Assembly: GCA_036852015.1 (NCBI GenBank)
Contig: JAANDG010000364.1
Span: forward strand, 1 to 64,000
Length of the DNA: 64,000 nt
Direction of reading: 5' to 3'
DNA from: Pelodera strongyloides
Lineage: Eukaryota > Nematoda > Chromadorea > Rhabditida > Rhabditidae
The translations under genes were made by a program, and so were the position numbers. The notes under the pieces were generated by a model. That model was given only the letters and a program-made list of their open reading frames with translations, did no database searches and was not told the DNA's origin. Below, one piece after another: positions 25,501 to 37,500 of the stretch (its first letter is position 1; each line of letters starts with the position of its first letter).

Positions 25501-26942
25501 TAAGAAATTGATTTTTGTTGTAGTTTTAAGAACATTACCTACAATTATTCAACGTCGAAATTGTCCCAAGGGAGGAGCGCGTACGTGACAAAAAGACAAA
25601 CTATCTCTAGTAAAACCAAAAAGGATAATTTGCGGCAAAATAACAGGTAGTTTTAACTAACCACAGGGGAATATGACCATAAATAGATGGAGGAGCACTT
25701 ATCAAGTCCCTGAAAAACTACTGTATTGTAACTGATGTTGATATGTAACTGATGTTGATGTATGATAACAACAACAGAAGTCTGTAATTTACTAAAAAAA
25801 CAAAGAGAATTACACATTTTGACCTCCATATTTGGTTGGCGGTTTGCATACTTGCAATAGAGGACAAAAATAGAAAATATTTAGAGATCAAACTTGCATC
25901 TTTCACAACTTACACTATTAGTCCCAGCAGACCTACGTAACTTCCGATACTTGCAGTGGGACAAGTTACTGATGGGGTAAGTTACACCTGGGATAGGTTC
26001 CCCACGTCGCCCTCCCTCACATTCCCCGCCTCGCCCAGTCTCCCCGTGGGTGGGTGGTCGTGTGTGGGTTGACCCCCGCAAAAAGAGCCTGCAGGCTTGT
26101 TCACTGGACAACTGGGAAAAGAAAACTTAAAATGGAAGAAGAGAGGCCCGAGAGCCGCCCTGTTAGCCAGTTCTCCCCGCTACCCAGGCTCGAGATACGT
26201 GGGGAAGATTTTCCCTCTATATCCCCCTCTCTCATATACCTTTCCCTCTCTATATCTCTTTTAGAGAGATGCCAGAGAGGCGAGTGAACGAGAGGTGAAG
26301 GTATGCACACACATTATGAGAGAGACGCAACAGAGAGAAGAATTTTTGATAATCCAGCGATGAGAAGTATTGTTAGCTGTGAAGCATTGATACTGATCGT
26401 TGAGTTTTTTAAACTGGTAGTTTTTAAATTCATTTATCAACTAGCCTATAAAAAGAAAATTCCCGTCCCGCTTATACGATGAAGGAATGGAAAACAAGGG
26501 AACACAGGAAATACAGTAGATATGCAATACTAGTGAAGTACTTAAATCCAAAATAGAATAGCAAGGGAAGGTAGAATAAATTAAAGCAAAATACCCGGTC
26601 CTGAAGCTGAAGTGCACAACATCAAGCTAATGAAGTCATATAACAACAAGTTTAGCATTTTTCTTTTTCTTTTTAACTGGAAATATAACAAACCACTCTA
26701 TTCTTTAAATTGGTTCAATTCACGTCAGAGATAATCAAACTAGTAACTTGATTCTAAAGTTTCTAATAAGGTATCTCACTAATTCTCTCTCTCTCCCTCC
26801 CTCTCCCTTTATCGCTAATCACTTGTAATTACCAGTTGTTCATATCTCTTGTCTTGGGTATCGAAGACTCGCCCGCGGGCTCGCTCCCCCACCCGGGGTG
26901 GACCGGTTCCGTGTGCGAGGGCGGGGCGGCATGGGCGCGGGC
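22520..26942. other. Gene-poor intergenic region
   Basis: About 4.4 kb between the chemoreceptor start and the collagen promoter. Most is AT-rich with short, unconvincing ORFs. Landmarks are a threefold TATGCATGGTACTTA-like repeat near 24890-24920, a GC-rich patch at about 25100-25240, a doubled AAAAAGATCG/TTTGCCCC motif at about 25317-25365, and a GC-rich purine/pyrimidine-skewed block with CTCT runs at about 25980-26300. The last block probably belongs to the collagen upstream region. Confidence 0.4.
24488..24718 (+). CDS. Hypothetical small Cys-rich ORF
   Basis: Single ORF from the second in-frame ATG, MSISYYANHKKCYQCC..., ending at TAG 24716-24718; an earlier ATG at 24461 is possible. 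It holds CYQCC and, about 30 residues later, CTECSEFQRYYC, spaced like paired zinc-binding Cys motifs. A GTACCG donor directly before the stop means it could be an exon. No neighbouring exons, clear promoter or poly(A) signal were identified, and the family is unknown. Chance ORF is a real alternative. Confidence 0.25.
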   Translation: MSISYYANHKKCYQCCTLFANPGPYFIKWTGPRENSRPQFTCTECSEFQRYYCENRISLHLELTELLHGKQFDQVP

Positions 26943-26948
26943 TATAAA
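26943..26948 (+). promoter_or_regulatory. TATA box of the collagen gene
   Basis: TATAAA in a GC-rich setting (GGGCTATAAAGG), 41 bases before the ATG at 26989 and only 20 before the in-frame ATG at 26968. With the usual spacing of about 30 bases to the transcription start, the first ATG would lie at or before the mRNA 5' end. This favours 26989 as the start. Confidence 0.75.
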
Positions 26949-26988
26949 GGCCAGGCGGGCCGTTCGGATGTCCAGCGGCGCTCTCCTC

Positions 26989-28678
26989 ATGGATCAGCTC
27001 AAGGAAAACGAGGAGCAAAGGCAGATGCGGCGTATCGCCTTCGTGGCGGTGGTCGTATCCACCACGGCTATCATTGCCTCGGTTCTCACACTCCCCATGC
27101 TCTATTCTTACGTTCAGAGCTTCCAATCGCACCTTATGGTCGAGACCGATTATTGCAAGGTAAAACCACTTCTTTAACTTATTATCTTCTTTATTAATAT
27201 TCAGTTTTTACTCATCATTATGATATTCATTTTAATGGCTACTTTGGCAAACTCGTGTACGAAATTACCCATTTGTTTTACGATGACTAAGACATAATTA
27301 TAGACATGTCTTTTCTTCGAAAGATCTCAAGTACAAGGTTGTCTTTTGAAACTGATCGTTGCCTAATTATCCTCTAATTATCCTATAATTGCAGGCCCGT
27401 TCTCGTGATATGTGGCTGGAGATGACGGCCCTTCAGGCTGGAAAGGGATTCGCGCACAGACAGAAGAGAGGATGGTTGTTCGGACAATGGATCCCAGAGG
27501 GCGGAACCGGAGGCGGAGGAGGCGGATACCAGGGAGGCGGCGCAAGCGGAGGTGGAGGCGGAGGTACTGTTGTACTACATTATTTGGAGCATCTTGACCA
27601 TACAATAGTCAAACACACTAGTTGGAGCATGTTGGCACATACGCTAGGCAAGTGAACAAGGTAGGAGTGATGGCTTATAAGCAGTAGACTAGTAATAAAT
27701 TCGCTTGGCATTGTTGGATTAAACTAATGGAAGCTAATAACCACTCTGTCCTTTAGGAAGCGGTGGATACGGAGGCTACGGAGCCCCCGTCGTCAACGCC
27801 GAGCCTGCTGCCGTCTGCTGTACTTGCAACCAAGGACCTCCCGGACCTCCCGGACCCGAGGGACCTCCCGGAGGCGACGGAAAGGACGGATCCAACGGAA
27901 ACGACGGAACCAACGGAAAGGACGCCGAGCTTCTGCCCGCTCCCCCATCAGAGCCATGCATCATCTGCCCACAGGGACCTCCCGGACCCATGGGAAATAT
28001 GGGACCCAAGGGACCTCCCGGACCCAAGGGAACTCCTGGAGCACCTCCCGAGGACGGAAAGCCCGGAGAGGACGGTATGGCCGGACAGCCCGGACCCATG
28101 GGACGCCCTGGACGCGATGGAATGCGAGGAGCCCCCGGACAGGCTGGACGCCTCATCCCCGTTCCCGGACCCCAGGGACCTCCCGGAGCTCCCGGACCCC
28201 GAGGACCCGCTGGACCCAAAGGAAACCCCGGACCCGACGGACAGAGCTACGACGGACCTCCCGGACCTCCTGGAGACCCAGGAATGCCCGGACGCGAGGG
28301 ACGCCCTGGACCCAACGGACCTCCCGGGCCTGCTGGTATGCTTTGGCTCTTCGTTTTGTCTCTTTTGGAGGTTACCGTGCATCCAAGACGAAAATCACTC
28401 TTTATCCAAAAGAACAAAAACTGTTCTGGTTTCTCCAACAGAACTTATCTCTCACAAATTCCCCATCGGGCAAAATTTCAGTTTTGATTTCGGGTTTTCT
28501 AATTAGTTTTTTGTACTGGAACTGGATATAGTCTAGAATCGGAGAAGAGAGAGAGAGAGATATAGAGAGAGAGAAAGAGATAGAGAGATGAGACAGACAG
28601 TGTCTTATTGCAGGAGACGACGGAAAGAAGGGATCTTGCGAGCACTGCCCCACTCCCAGAACTCCCCCCGGATACTAA
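26989..28678 (+). CDS. Cuticle collagen (327 aa)
   Basis: Secreted procollagen of the nematode cuticle, trimerised in the ER of hypodermal cells and processed at the surface. Exons are 26989-27159, 27395-27563, 27757-28335 and 28614-28678 (TAA), in phase throughout. [15 protein letters not shown] precedes a signal-anchor segment at residues 16-36 ([20 protein letters not shown]), as in the nematode collagen N-domain. RQKR at 79-82 is the subtilisin-type cleavage box. A Gly-rich spacer (about 91-122) leads to CCTC (134-137), a Gly-X-Y run of about 30 residues from 140, a spacer with CIIC (181-184), then the main Gly-X-Y domain from 187 with small interruptions (PED; RLIPVP). The end is [13 protein letters not shown]. 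The paired CxxC knots and PPGY terminus fit the SQT-3/COL-type groups; I cannot name the orthologue. The start choice rests on the TATA box. Confidence 0.95.
28540..28588. repeat. (GA)n microsatellite
   Basis: Purine run of AGAGAG units within the third collagen intron, just upstream of the last exon. Confidence 0.8.
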
Positions 28679-28802
28679 TCTGGGAGCGGAACCGGGTCCA
28701 GCACAGGACCCGCACCAACCTTCCTCGCCCCTGCGGGTGTTCATCGTACTTTGTTTCGTCTCAAAAATCAACCGTGCTATTGCTAATTAACAATGAGATC
28801 AT

Positions 28803-28808
28803 AATAAA
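28803..28808 (+). terminator. Poly(A) signal of the collagen gene
   Basis: AATAAA lies 125 bases after the collagen stop codon, on the coding strand. Confidence 0.6.
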
Positions 28809-29647
28809 ACGTGATCACTTATCCAATGCTTCGATTTCTGTGATAAATGCATTTACACACGGTAATTAACGAACAGACAAAAAAAAATAAGAAACTTACA
28901 ATTAAAACACAATCAAAGATTACAATCAAGTGGTCAGTCAAGAAATCATAAATAATTAACAAACAAAGGGATTGAAAAGGAGAGATCCATCCTAAAAGCG
29001 AGTAGCAATCTCTCTAAACGATGTATGTTTCTATTTTCAGAAACATTTTGTTTTTTGATTGTAAGTTGGTGTTCTAGTCAGGGCTGATTCACTCAGTGAA
29101 TGAACTTGGAAAAATATAGCCGAAAGAATAATAAACTACAGCAAAATAATAGGATTAGACATTCCATGGGCTCAAGAAATGAGAGGATATGATGAAACAA
29201 CTATAAACTATAAAAGACTGTAATGTGAGCGAGCTTTTGAACATTTTCAGGTGCAACCTAACACATAACGGCCGTCTTTACGGGTTTCCAAGTATCCCAA
29301 AAATTCGTTGTGATTCTGTCAATACTATCGTATTTCAGCACGAAATTTCTGCAAGAAATAATATGAATTTTTTTTTTAAATATTCTTGTGTAGTTCCAAA
29401 ATACTGTAAATTTTCACCATACTTGGAAACCGAATTACCTATCGAACCCATATTGTCGATCGCGTAAGGAAGTATGGTAATTTTCCAAAACTTATAATTA
29501 GTTCGCACACTATGAATTAATTTTGTAGCGTATTTCATAAACTTGCGCAGAATATATATTTGTATAAAACCCGATTTTTCCACCAACTCTTTAGTTTCCT
29601 ATGTTTTCTTTCGTATGTGGTAATTTCAACTAAAATCAAATAAAAAA

Positions 29648-32600
29648 ATGTGTATTCGAACTAAAAAACAAAGAAAAGGTGAGTAACTGTTAATTAATTA
29701 ATTTGCATTGGTTATCGCACACAGAAAGACTAATGGATTAATTACGTTTGGTACACGGCCGCATTGTACTCAAAACATATGCTCACTTGCTCACTTCACG
29801 TCTTCGTCACCAGACAACTAATAATAGTGTCTTATTGGTTTATATTCTTCACTTCCTTCAGGAGTGGTAAATAAACCCTTCGTTTCGCCCTTAAACGAGA
29901 AGTCTTCTCGGAGTGATTTTGGAAAATCTTTTGTTAAAATCGATCAACCGACCCCCAAAACAGCTCCGAATATTGAAATGGTGGATATGTCCCTAAAGAA
30001 AAATGGAGAAAACACGAATCGAAGTGGGTTACTTTTTACTTAGTTGCCGCTAAGAATTTGCAATAGTAACTTATTGGGACGTGTAATACACAGGTAAAGG
30101 TAAAGTGAATACTTGCCGAAACCACAGAAACCCCGTCACTGGTTACTACGGGTTTCAATAACCTTGACCACTATGGTCACGAAGTGGTGACCAAATGGGC
30201 TGGCCCACGAAGGAAAAAAAACAGTGAACCGTCACCAACGGTTTAGTAAACCATTATTATAATAAGTTTACCCATTTCCAATGTAGGCGTAAATATAGCG
30301 GTTACAAAGACCACAAGTCACTGTGTCCTGTGACAACTAACCATATAGATAGGGAGGGTGAAACATTGCACCAATACGCCCAAGACGCTATTCCCATATA
30401 TTATATGCAAATTGTGGTCTTTCGGTGTGCGTTTCTAAACCCGTACCCCGTACCATGCCGGTTGAAGAAAAAAAATGCTAAATTTCAGACGATTTAACGC
30501 CAACATCTGTTCAAGGGGAATTGAACAAAACAGCGGGGATTCGGCAGGGAGAAGAGTCAGTTTTATACAGAGAAATTATCATTTTATTTCTTCTTCCGTA
30601 GACTTTTTCGCCTTCACTTGAGGAACTCACTACACTAGAGTCACGGATTTCGGAAGTAATTCTCGCTTCTTTACCTAAATTGAAATTGAGCGCACATCGT
30701 TGGAACCTCATAACTCATCCCTTTAAAGCGAAACACCGTTTCTGAATTCTTACGTATTTATTCAAAGTTGCCCGAATTTAGCTCGCTTTTTTATTCTAAT
30801 TTATGCTCATTCGCGTAAGCTGCATAAGAATACTGGTGCACCCGATGTGTTTCAAAAACGGGCTTCTATTCGCTTCAATGTTTCAGGAAATCAAATGCAG
30901 CCAACATGGTGGCCATGACAGAAGTATTTGAGAATTGTGCCCAGGCGACCACCTTCAACCCCATAAACATCACCCAAATATTCAGTCAGGCACCCTCGCG
31001 GGCAGAGGGCGGAATTAAGAGGGACTGGAATGATGTAAGTTACACGGAATAAACCTTCAAAAACCTCGCAGACATTAGCCTCGCAGACATGTTAGTTTGT
31101 TTTTGCGGATAGCAACAGGAAAGTGGGATGTTTCACCGAACGTTCTAACGAACGCGATTTATTAATTTAATGATACCATATGGAGCGCTTTCACTGTTTT
31201 AATCTAAAGAACGTAGAAAACTTTTCAGGATACGCTAGAAGGTGTGGATGGGGAAATAATCGACTGTATTCTACCATCCCTCGAGATAATGGTGGAGAAA
31301 GAAGTTAAACGGTTGGTTTAAACTTGGAATAAATTAGAAACCCGACGTAGACCTTGACATGGAGAGTACCGTGCCCTTCTGCATATAAACTATGTCACCG
31401 TTTTTTTGGAGAACCCAATTTAATATTTGACAAGACTAAAAACTGGTACAAACGTCTACCTTTATTCAGCATGGTACCAATCGAGGAGCACACATGTATA
31501 TCAGAAAAACGTGTCCCACCAAAAGGGACTCGGAGGATACGAATTGGGGCCAATCCATTACACAGTCTGAATGTTGGAGTGAAGACAAGTAGTGAAGAGA
31601 TAGAAGATGTGCATCCACAACCACAACAACAAGCTGTTGCGGCACAACAAGAAAAGAACAAGGATAAACAGCAAAGGGTGAGTGGAGGGTAGCTGGGTGG
31701 GGTACCAGGGAGTTTGCTGACTAAAAGGATTTCAGCTTCTTTAGTATAGTATAGTTGACAAGGAAGTTAGCAGTCATTTTGCAAGTAATATGCTCATTAC
31801 ATTCATCGAGAATCATAAGGGTATGAACGAACCCTTTTCGGGGTTGCACACTCCTATAAAGAACCGTAGTTTATTCTTTTATAGACGTGTGCATTTAGGG
31901 TTCTCCTGATCGTGATAGTGGTCGACATTTGCCAGAACCAAAACTTCCGAGTCCTTTGAATACACTCAATCTACAGCAACAACCCGCGGCGGTTAGTATC
32001 TCTTAATAGATTTGAAACGAAGCACCACGAAGCAAAGCGGAGCCTCTTGTACGACAGCCTTCTACAAAATCATTTAGAATAGTATGTGTACTCTATACCG
32101 CTAGCGACCGCCAGTTGTAAGAAAACGAGAGATGAACAATTGCAAATGATTTAATCGTTTAGACAGCAACTGTTCCACAAGCTCAAGCCCAAACAAAGGG
32201 AGGTTTCATCAGCGTGCACAATAATCTGCCGGACGCTCTCCCATTACCAATGGCATCGACAAGAAAGGGCAGTCCACACGCGAAGAGTCCCAAAGGGAAG
32301 GGAAGTGCTGGTGAGAGTTCTTCGATGCTGTTTTTGGCGCTGCGCGCGGTACAAGATCTTGGCCGTCTATGTGTGCCAGGATGGCGCCAATCTGGGGCAG
32401 TTCACCTTTTCGGGGTCATGTTAATGTGGCATCAGCGTTGACGTTCCCTTATCAACACCCTTGGCAAATTCTCCGAGAAAAGTGGGCCTCAATGAAGGCT
32501 GCTAGAAATGGTGCCTTTTCTAGGATTCGCAGGTTCTATTGAAATCCTTTATATTTATAGTTCATAATGATACATAGTTTCTTGCAGAACAATTCAAACG

Positions 32601-33938
32601 AAAAGGAGCCCCAGCCGAACGCCCGGTCTTGGTCATTCGCAATGGAGAACCCATATTCACAGATGTAAGAATTCTACCTTTGTTTTCTAAGGATTGTATC
32701 TTGAAGGAGCTTAGGATTCTATAACAATTATCATTAAAAAAACATCAGGCCAGTGAGACTACTGCCCTATTATATTAGGGTAGTGCCAATTCCATTCGGA
32801 TCCAGTTTGAATTTGTACTAATTCCAACACTTTATTTCAATAATAGTTACCATTCTTTTAGAACAGCGACGATAACGGAAGTGAGCCTGAACAGGTACCG
32901 TATCAGTTGTCAATTTACAGTATACAAGATCATAGCCACCGTATACTTCAAGTCATTGTAGTCTGATTCAAATTCTACTTAAATTCCTACGGTAGTAGTA
33001 GTAGAGAAACAAGTGTTGTTACTTCATTGGTTAATAGATGTGAAATTCGCAGTTGTATTGGCTCGTGATATTTTCTACTTACAAAAAATGGATAATTTCA
33101 GCAGCAGGGCGCACAGCAGCCTGCTGCGCCGCAACAAACGCAGCAAATACAACAACAACAGCAAGCCCAGATGGCTAAGACAGCAACACCGCGCAAGAGA
33201 TCGAAACGGCAACACGTATGGGTTCCTATACAGTTTCGAATCTTTAACGTAATGTACACAACTCTAAAACAGGAGCACAATGTGTAGCCAGCCGGGCTTA
33301 GGAGAGTCACTTTCTAGCATAACCTTTTGATTCTAATTCCTACAGTAATAGAAATCAATAATATTTTAGGCTCCAAAGCCAATAGCCATGGTGGCTCCCT
33401 CTGTTAAAGCACATTCAAAAGAAGCGCCTCCGAAGAGAGGGAAGGACATAAATAAGACAATGAGAGATGAAAGGAAAACAACAGGTAGACTACATAAACA
33501 TACTACATATACGTTATGAGACATACCGTAGGACGACATGCAAACGGTGCCACACACTGACCCTAGTCAATGAGACTTTTTCTAACCGAATAAATAACAA
33601 ACTACTGAATCTATTAATCATCCATCCCTCTTTTCAATTCCCTAGAAAATATCCTCTTCCTAACTTCGGAGAATCGATGTTCACACGCCCCATAAAACAA
33701 AGTAGTAATCCCACAATCAACGTGTCACTTTGTGTAGAACTTTTCACTTGTATGCTTAATAATATATCTTTCGTTTCCAGATAATCGTGGTTCAATAGAA
33801 AGATTGCCGCGTTCACGTGACGTTTCTCACGAAGGAATGGTGAAAACCGATAAAGGATCCACAGAAGGGGCGAATCTGATCAGACCAAAGAGACAGGCCT
33901 CACTCATACAGAATATACTCATGGGAGACAACAAATAA
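29648..33938 (+). CDS. Basic Gln/Pro-rich protein of unknown function (478 aa)
   Basis: Thirteen exons join in phase: 29648-29678, 29862-30023, 30489-30555, 30887-31034, 31229-31311, 31470-31677, 31899-31991, 32163-32310, 32588-32664, 32862-32894, 33102-33215, 33370-33484 and 33781-33938 (TAA). Start MCIRTKKQRK; end LIQNILMGDNK. Residues 1-90 are charged and low in complexity. Residues about 91-190 look most like a folded region: MVAMTEVFENCAQATTFNPI, a segment with ITQIFSQAPSRAEGG, and VDGEIIDCILPSLEIMVEKE. After that come a basic patch (PPKGTRRIRIG), Gln- and Pro-rich stretches (HPQPQQQ; QQTQQIQQQQQ), nuclear-localisation-like clusters (PRKRSKRQ; SPKGKG) and RLPRSRD near the end. Composition suggests a nuclear regulatory or RNA-binding-associated protein, but no family was recognised. 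AATAAA at 34070-34075 is a likely poly(A) signal. Confidence 0.82.
30091..30260. repeat. Degenerate fold-back repeat with GTCACC/GGTGAC motifs
   Basis: Intron stretch with several inverted GTCAC/GTGAC words (GGTCACGAAGTGGTGACCAA; CCGTCACCAACGG). Similar wording recurs at 62360-62445. Possibly two copies of one short transposon family; borders are not defined. Confidence 0.35.
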
Positions 33939-34069
33939 TATCTAACAGCGGATGCTACTCCGATTGGCCCATAATAATACCGATAATATAAACACTTTGC
34001 ACCAATATGTCACCAGTTATACAAGCCAGTACAACCACATAGTCCATTTACATCTCAAATACTCCTTTC

Positions 34070-34075
34070 AATAAA
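34070..34075 (+). terminator. Poly(A) signal of the 478-aa protein gene
   Basis: AATAAA lies 132 bases after the TAA at 33936-33938, on the coding strand. Confidence 0.6.
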
Positions 34076-34544
34076 GTCAAAAAGCAAAATGTTATAAAAA
34101 AATTATTTATCTCCTCGAAAACTCCTAAAACATAACAAAGAAAGACCAATTAAACAACAATAACAATTACCATATAAACGGTCAAACATAAGCTAAAACA
34201 ACATTAACAACCTTTGTCTAAGTCTTTCTTCAACTACTGTACTACTTTAATAAAAATTACTCTCGACCTACACGATACTTATTAGGGTACAAAAGTGAGG
34301 GTAGCGTATGGAAGAAAATCATAACAAAACAAGAATCTGAGGCTTTCATTTGACGACTTTCCTATGCACCATATCTAAAGGGTACGACTCGACAAGGGTA
34401 CTACGCTAATTAGTTTCCAAAAATTATACAGTTAGCTTGCAAAATGTCCCACACAATCTAACATTACTCGAACTACGGTACTACAGTACCCCATAACACA
34501 ATCTAACATTACTCGAATTACGGACATTACGGTACGTCGGTATA

Positions 34545-37500
34545 CTACAGTACCCCATTCTGCTCGATAGTGGGTCCACCGCCTACCGTACTCACAATCA
34601 TACCTTGTATCGGAATAGTTCCAGTGGAAGACGAAAGATCCCAATCCTAGAATCAATCAATAGTTAGGTATTCTGAAATAGAACGTTGACAAGCGCTACA
34701 AAAGTACTATCTTCGTGAGCGCACACCACATCATACTATTTTTACTTTATACAGTAACACCGACACCAACTTTTCCAAATACATTTAACACAACGAAAAA
34801 CTCGGAGGTTTAGCAAAACAATTAGATCAGATTCTGGAGCCATGACAGAAAAACACGCACTCGTACCTTTAATGTTTCTTCAAATTCTCCATCGCATGCA
34901 GACAGGGCAGCCTTCTTTAGATCTTCAGTGAATTTAACGTATTGTGACAAGAAGAAAAGGAATGGAGAAACTTGCTCCTGAAATAACTATATCACATTTC
35001 CATTGTCTTGCTCACACATATCATACTTACACACATACATGAAGTTAGCGTATGGACAAACAATGACTATACTGCTCGAAATATGACATGTAGTTTCCCG
35101 TTGACTAGATCAATTTTATTTTACGCACAAACGTTAGATCGGAGATCAGACTACTGGGAAAATCCAACTAATCTCTTACCTTCTCCATATAAAGGCAGGC
35201 ATTCGGTCCCGCATCGAATGTATACGCCACCTTCACTTCATCTTTATTGAAAGAGTGCACAGCGTCCACAATTCTCCACGAATCATCGTTCATGTACTGG
35301 AAATGAACATTTAAAAGGTAACAGGCAAGTGTTTCCAGAAACACAGAGAATCGAACTTCACCACTTGGTTAACCAAATTACTATTCGCAGAACAAATAAT
35401 CATTCACAAAACACAAGATCTTCAAAACCTTGCTGCCACGAACTACCTTAAGAGTGTGTTACCTTAAGAGGAGGATAAGTATCCATGCAGAGTGCGTGTA
35501 ATTGATTACTATCCTTCATGATTTCCACCGCCAGAGAAGGGAAGTCGCGTTGAGAGAAAGCATCGGTTAGCCTACATAAAAAGGCGATAAACAAAATTAT
35601 AATGATGATGCGGGTACATCACTAAGACCAAGTACATAACAATTCATTAAATGGATCAAGCTATCAAGCACTTGCGATAAAAACGTATGTCATTCCGCAC
35701 TCGCACGACAACCTATTCCTACAAATGATAAGACTCCAGCATGTTTAACACATCATCTGCATGCGAATGTCCCAGTAATTAATAGTCATTTGAAACACAA
35801 CGTGTTCAACAAAATGGTCTCGAAAATAGACATATGTAATATCCTTGAATTACCTTTGTATCCTCTTTGGTAGAATCTGCAAACGATGTTCCAGCAAAGT
35901 GCTTGTATCCACTGTTCGCTAAACGGAGAATTATTCATCAACAACACCCAAGAAAGCCGCTACATAATCTATCAATCAAATATGTGAATAAATTTTGACA
36001 AAATCACAATATTCAACGATAAACACTTCAACTAGGACTCTTTACACATCTGCAAACCTGCAAGAGTGTGTCACCTTCGTACTAGCAAGCAATACAATAC
36101 AAGAAAATACAGATTGTGAATTAAAAATCAATAATACCTGCATTCCCGGTGTACTTCCAACACTTTTCTCCGCATTATCCAAAATGAGGATAATTGCACG
36201 TAATGAAGGCCAGTGACTGAACGGGAAGATACACTGTAATGTAACTGAATGTGACAATACACGTAATACCACTGATAGACTATAATTGAATGTGACAATA
36301 CATATAGTACTACTGACAATGAACAATACAATACATTGGTACATTTCCGAGCAACAAGTTTACATAGCACCACGCTTGATGTGCCGGGTTCGCAACACAT
36401 AAACGCACGCACGCACACACTCAAAGAAGTCATTGTCATATTGATTACTATCATGACCGTCTAGTATAAAGGTTTACGCTTCCCTTTTGTACAAAGAATG
36501 CTGACCTTTGATACAGACGACGACGCGTCTTCACCACATTTCCACTGTACGAGGCCACCAAAAACACTGCGACACGCCGAACCAGAACCTGCAAAAGGGA
36601 ACTCACAGCGCAAATAAAACTATAACATAGGTTAAAGGGATAGGTTCATCTCAAATCACCCCTTTATTGTTTTTATTGATAATAGCACAAATATCATTCA
36701 CAATGAAAATTAAATCAATCACAGAACAATACGAATCGCAGAAGAAGCTTCCTTTATTGGGAGCTAGTTGATCGGAAGCCAAAATCTAAACTCAAAAACT
36801 AATACCGTACACAGATTACGCGGGCTAATGGCAATTAGCCAAGTTACAAACTACACTCGGCAGGCCATTATTTTCCACCGGTGTAGTATGATTTAATCAG
36901 TTTGGCTAATTGCCAATAGCCCGCGCGATCTGTGTACGGTATTAGTTTTTGAGTTTAGATTTTGGCTTCCGATCAACTAGCTTCCAATAAAGGAAGCTTC
37001 TTCTGCGAGGCGTATTGTTCTGTGATTGATTTACTTTTTATTGTGAATTATATTTGTGCTATTGTCAATAAAAACAATAAAAAGAGAGGTGATTTGAGAT
37101 GAACCTATCCCTTTAAGTACATCCAACATCCAACAATGATGAAAAGCGGCTTCCTAAATGTTTACGACTACGTGCTGATTGTATGTATAGGTGAATAAAA
37201 TGGTATTCAAACAATAATTACATACACAGAAACGTCACTTCAAAATGTAAATAAACGACTAACCAGTTCTAGCCAGTGCAGATACTTCCGCATCACTCAG
37301 TCCGAATAGCTTCCCGAGACCGACAGCAATGGCAGCGAATCCCGCTGCGCTGGAAGCAAGACCCGCACCCACGGGGAAGTTAGTAGTCGAATCGACCTAA
37401 ATACAAAATACAGGTACAGTCAGGGTATAAATTCCGTACGTAAATGGGGGTGTCTGGAGGTGGTTTGTTTAGCTTAGTGACGGACCGTTTTAATGAAACG

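Noticed and set aside
26054..26310. Opposed ORFs in the GC-rich block upstream of the collagen
   Set aside because: Low-complexity SPS/LSLS-rich translations of CT runs, with no splice context; more likely regulatory DNA.
27763..28531. Long overlapping ORFs in the other frames and antisense of the collagen exon (144-247 codons)
   Set aside because: They come from the GGA/CCC-biased Gly-X-Y codons; only the Gly-X-Y frame splices in phase with the N-domain and the CxxC end.
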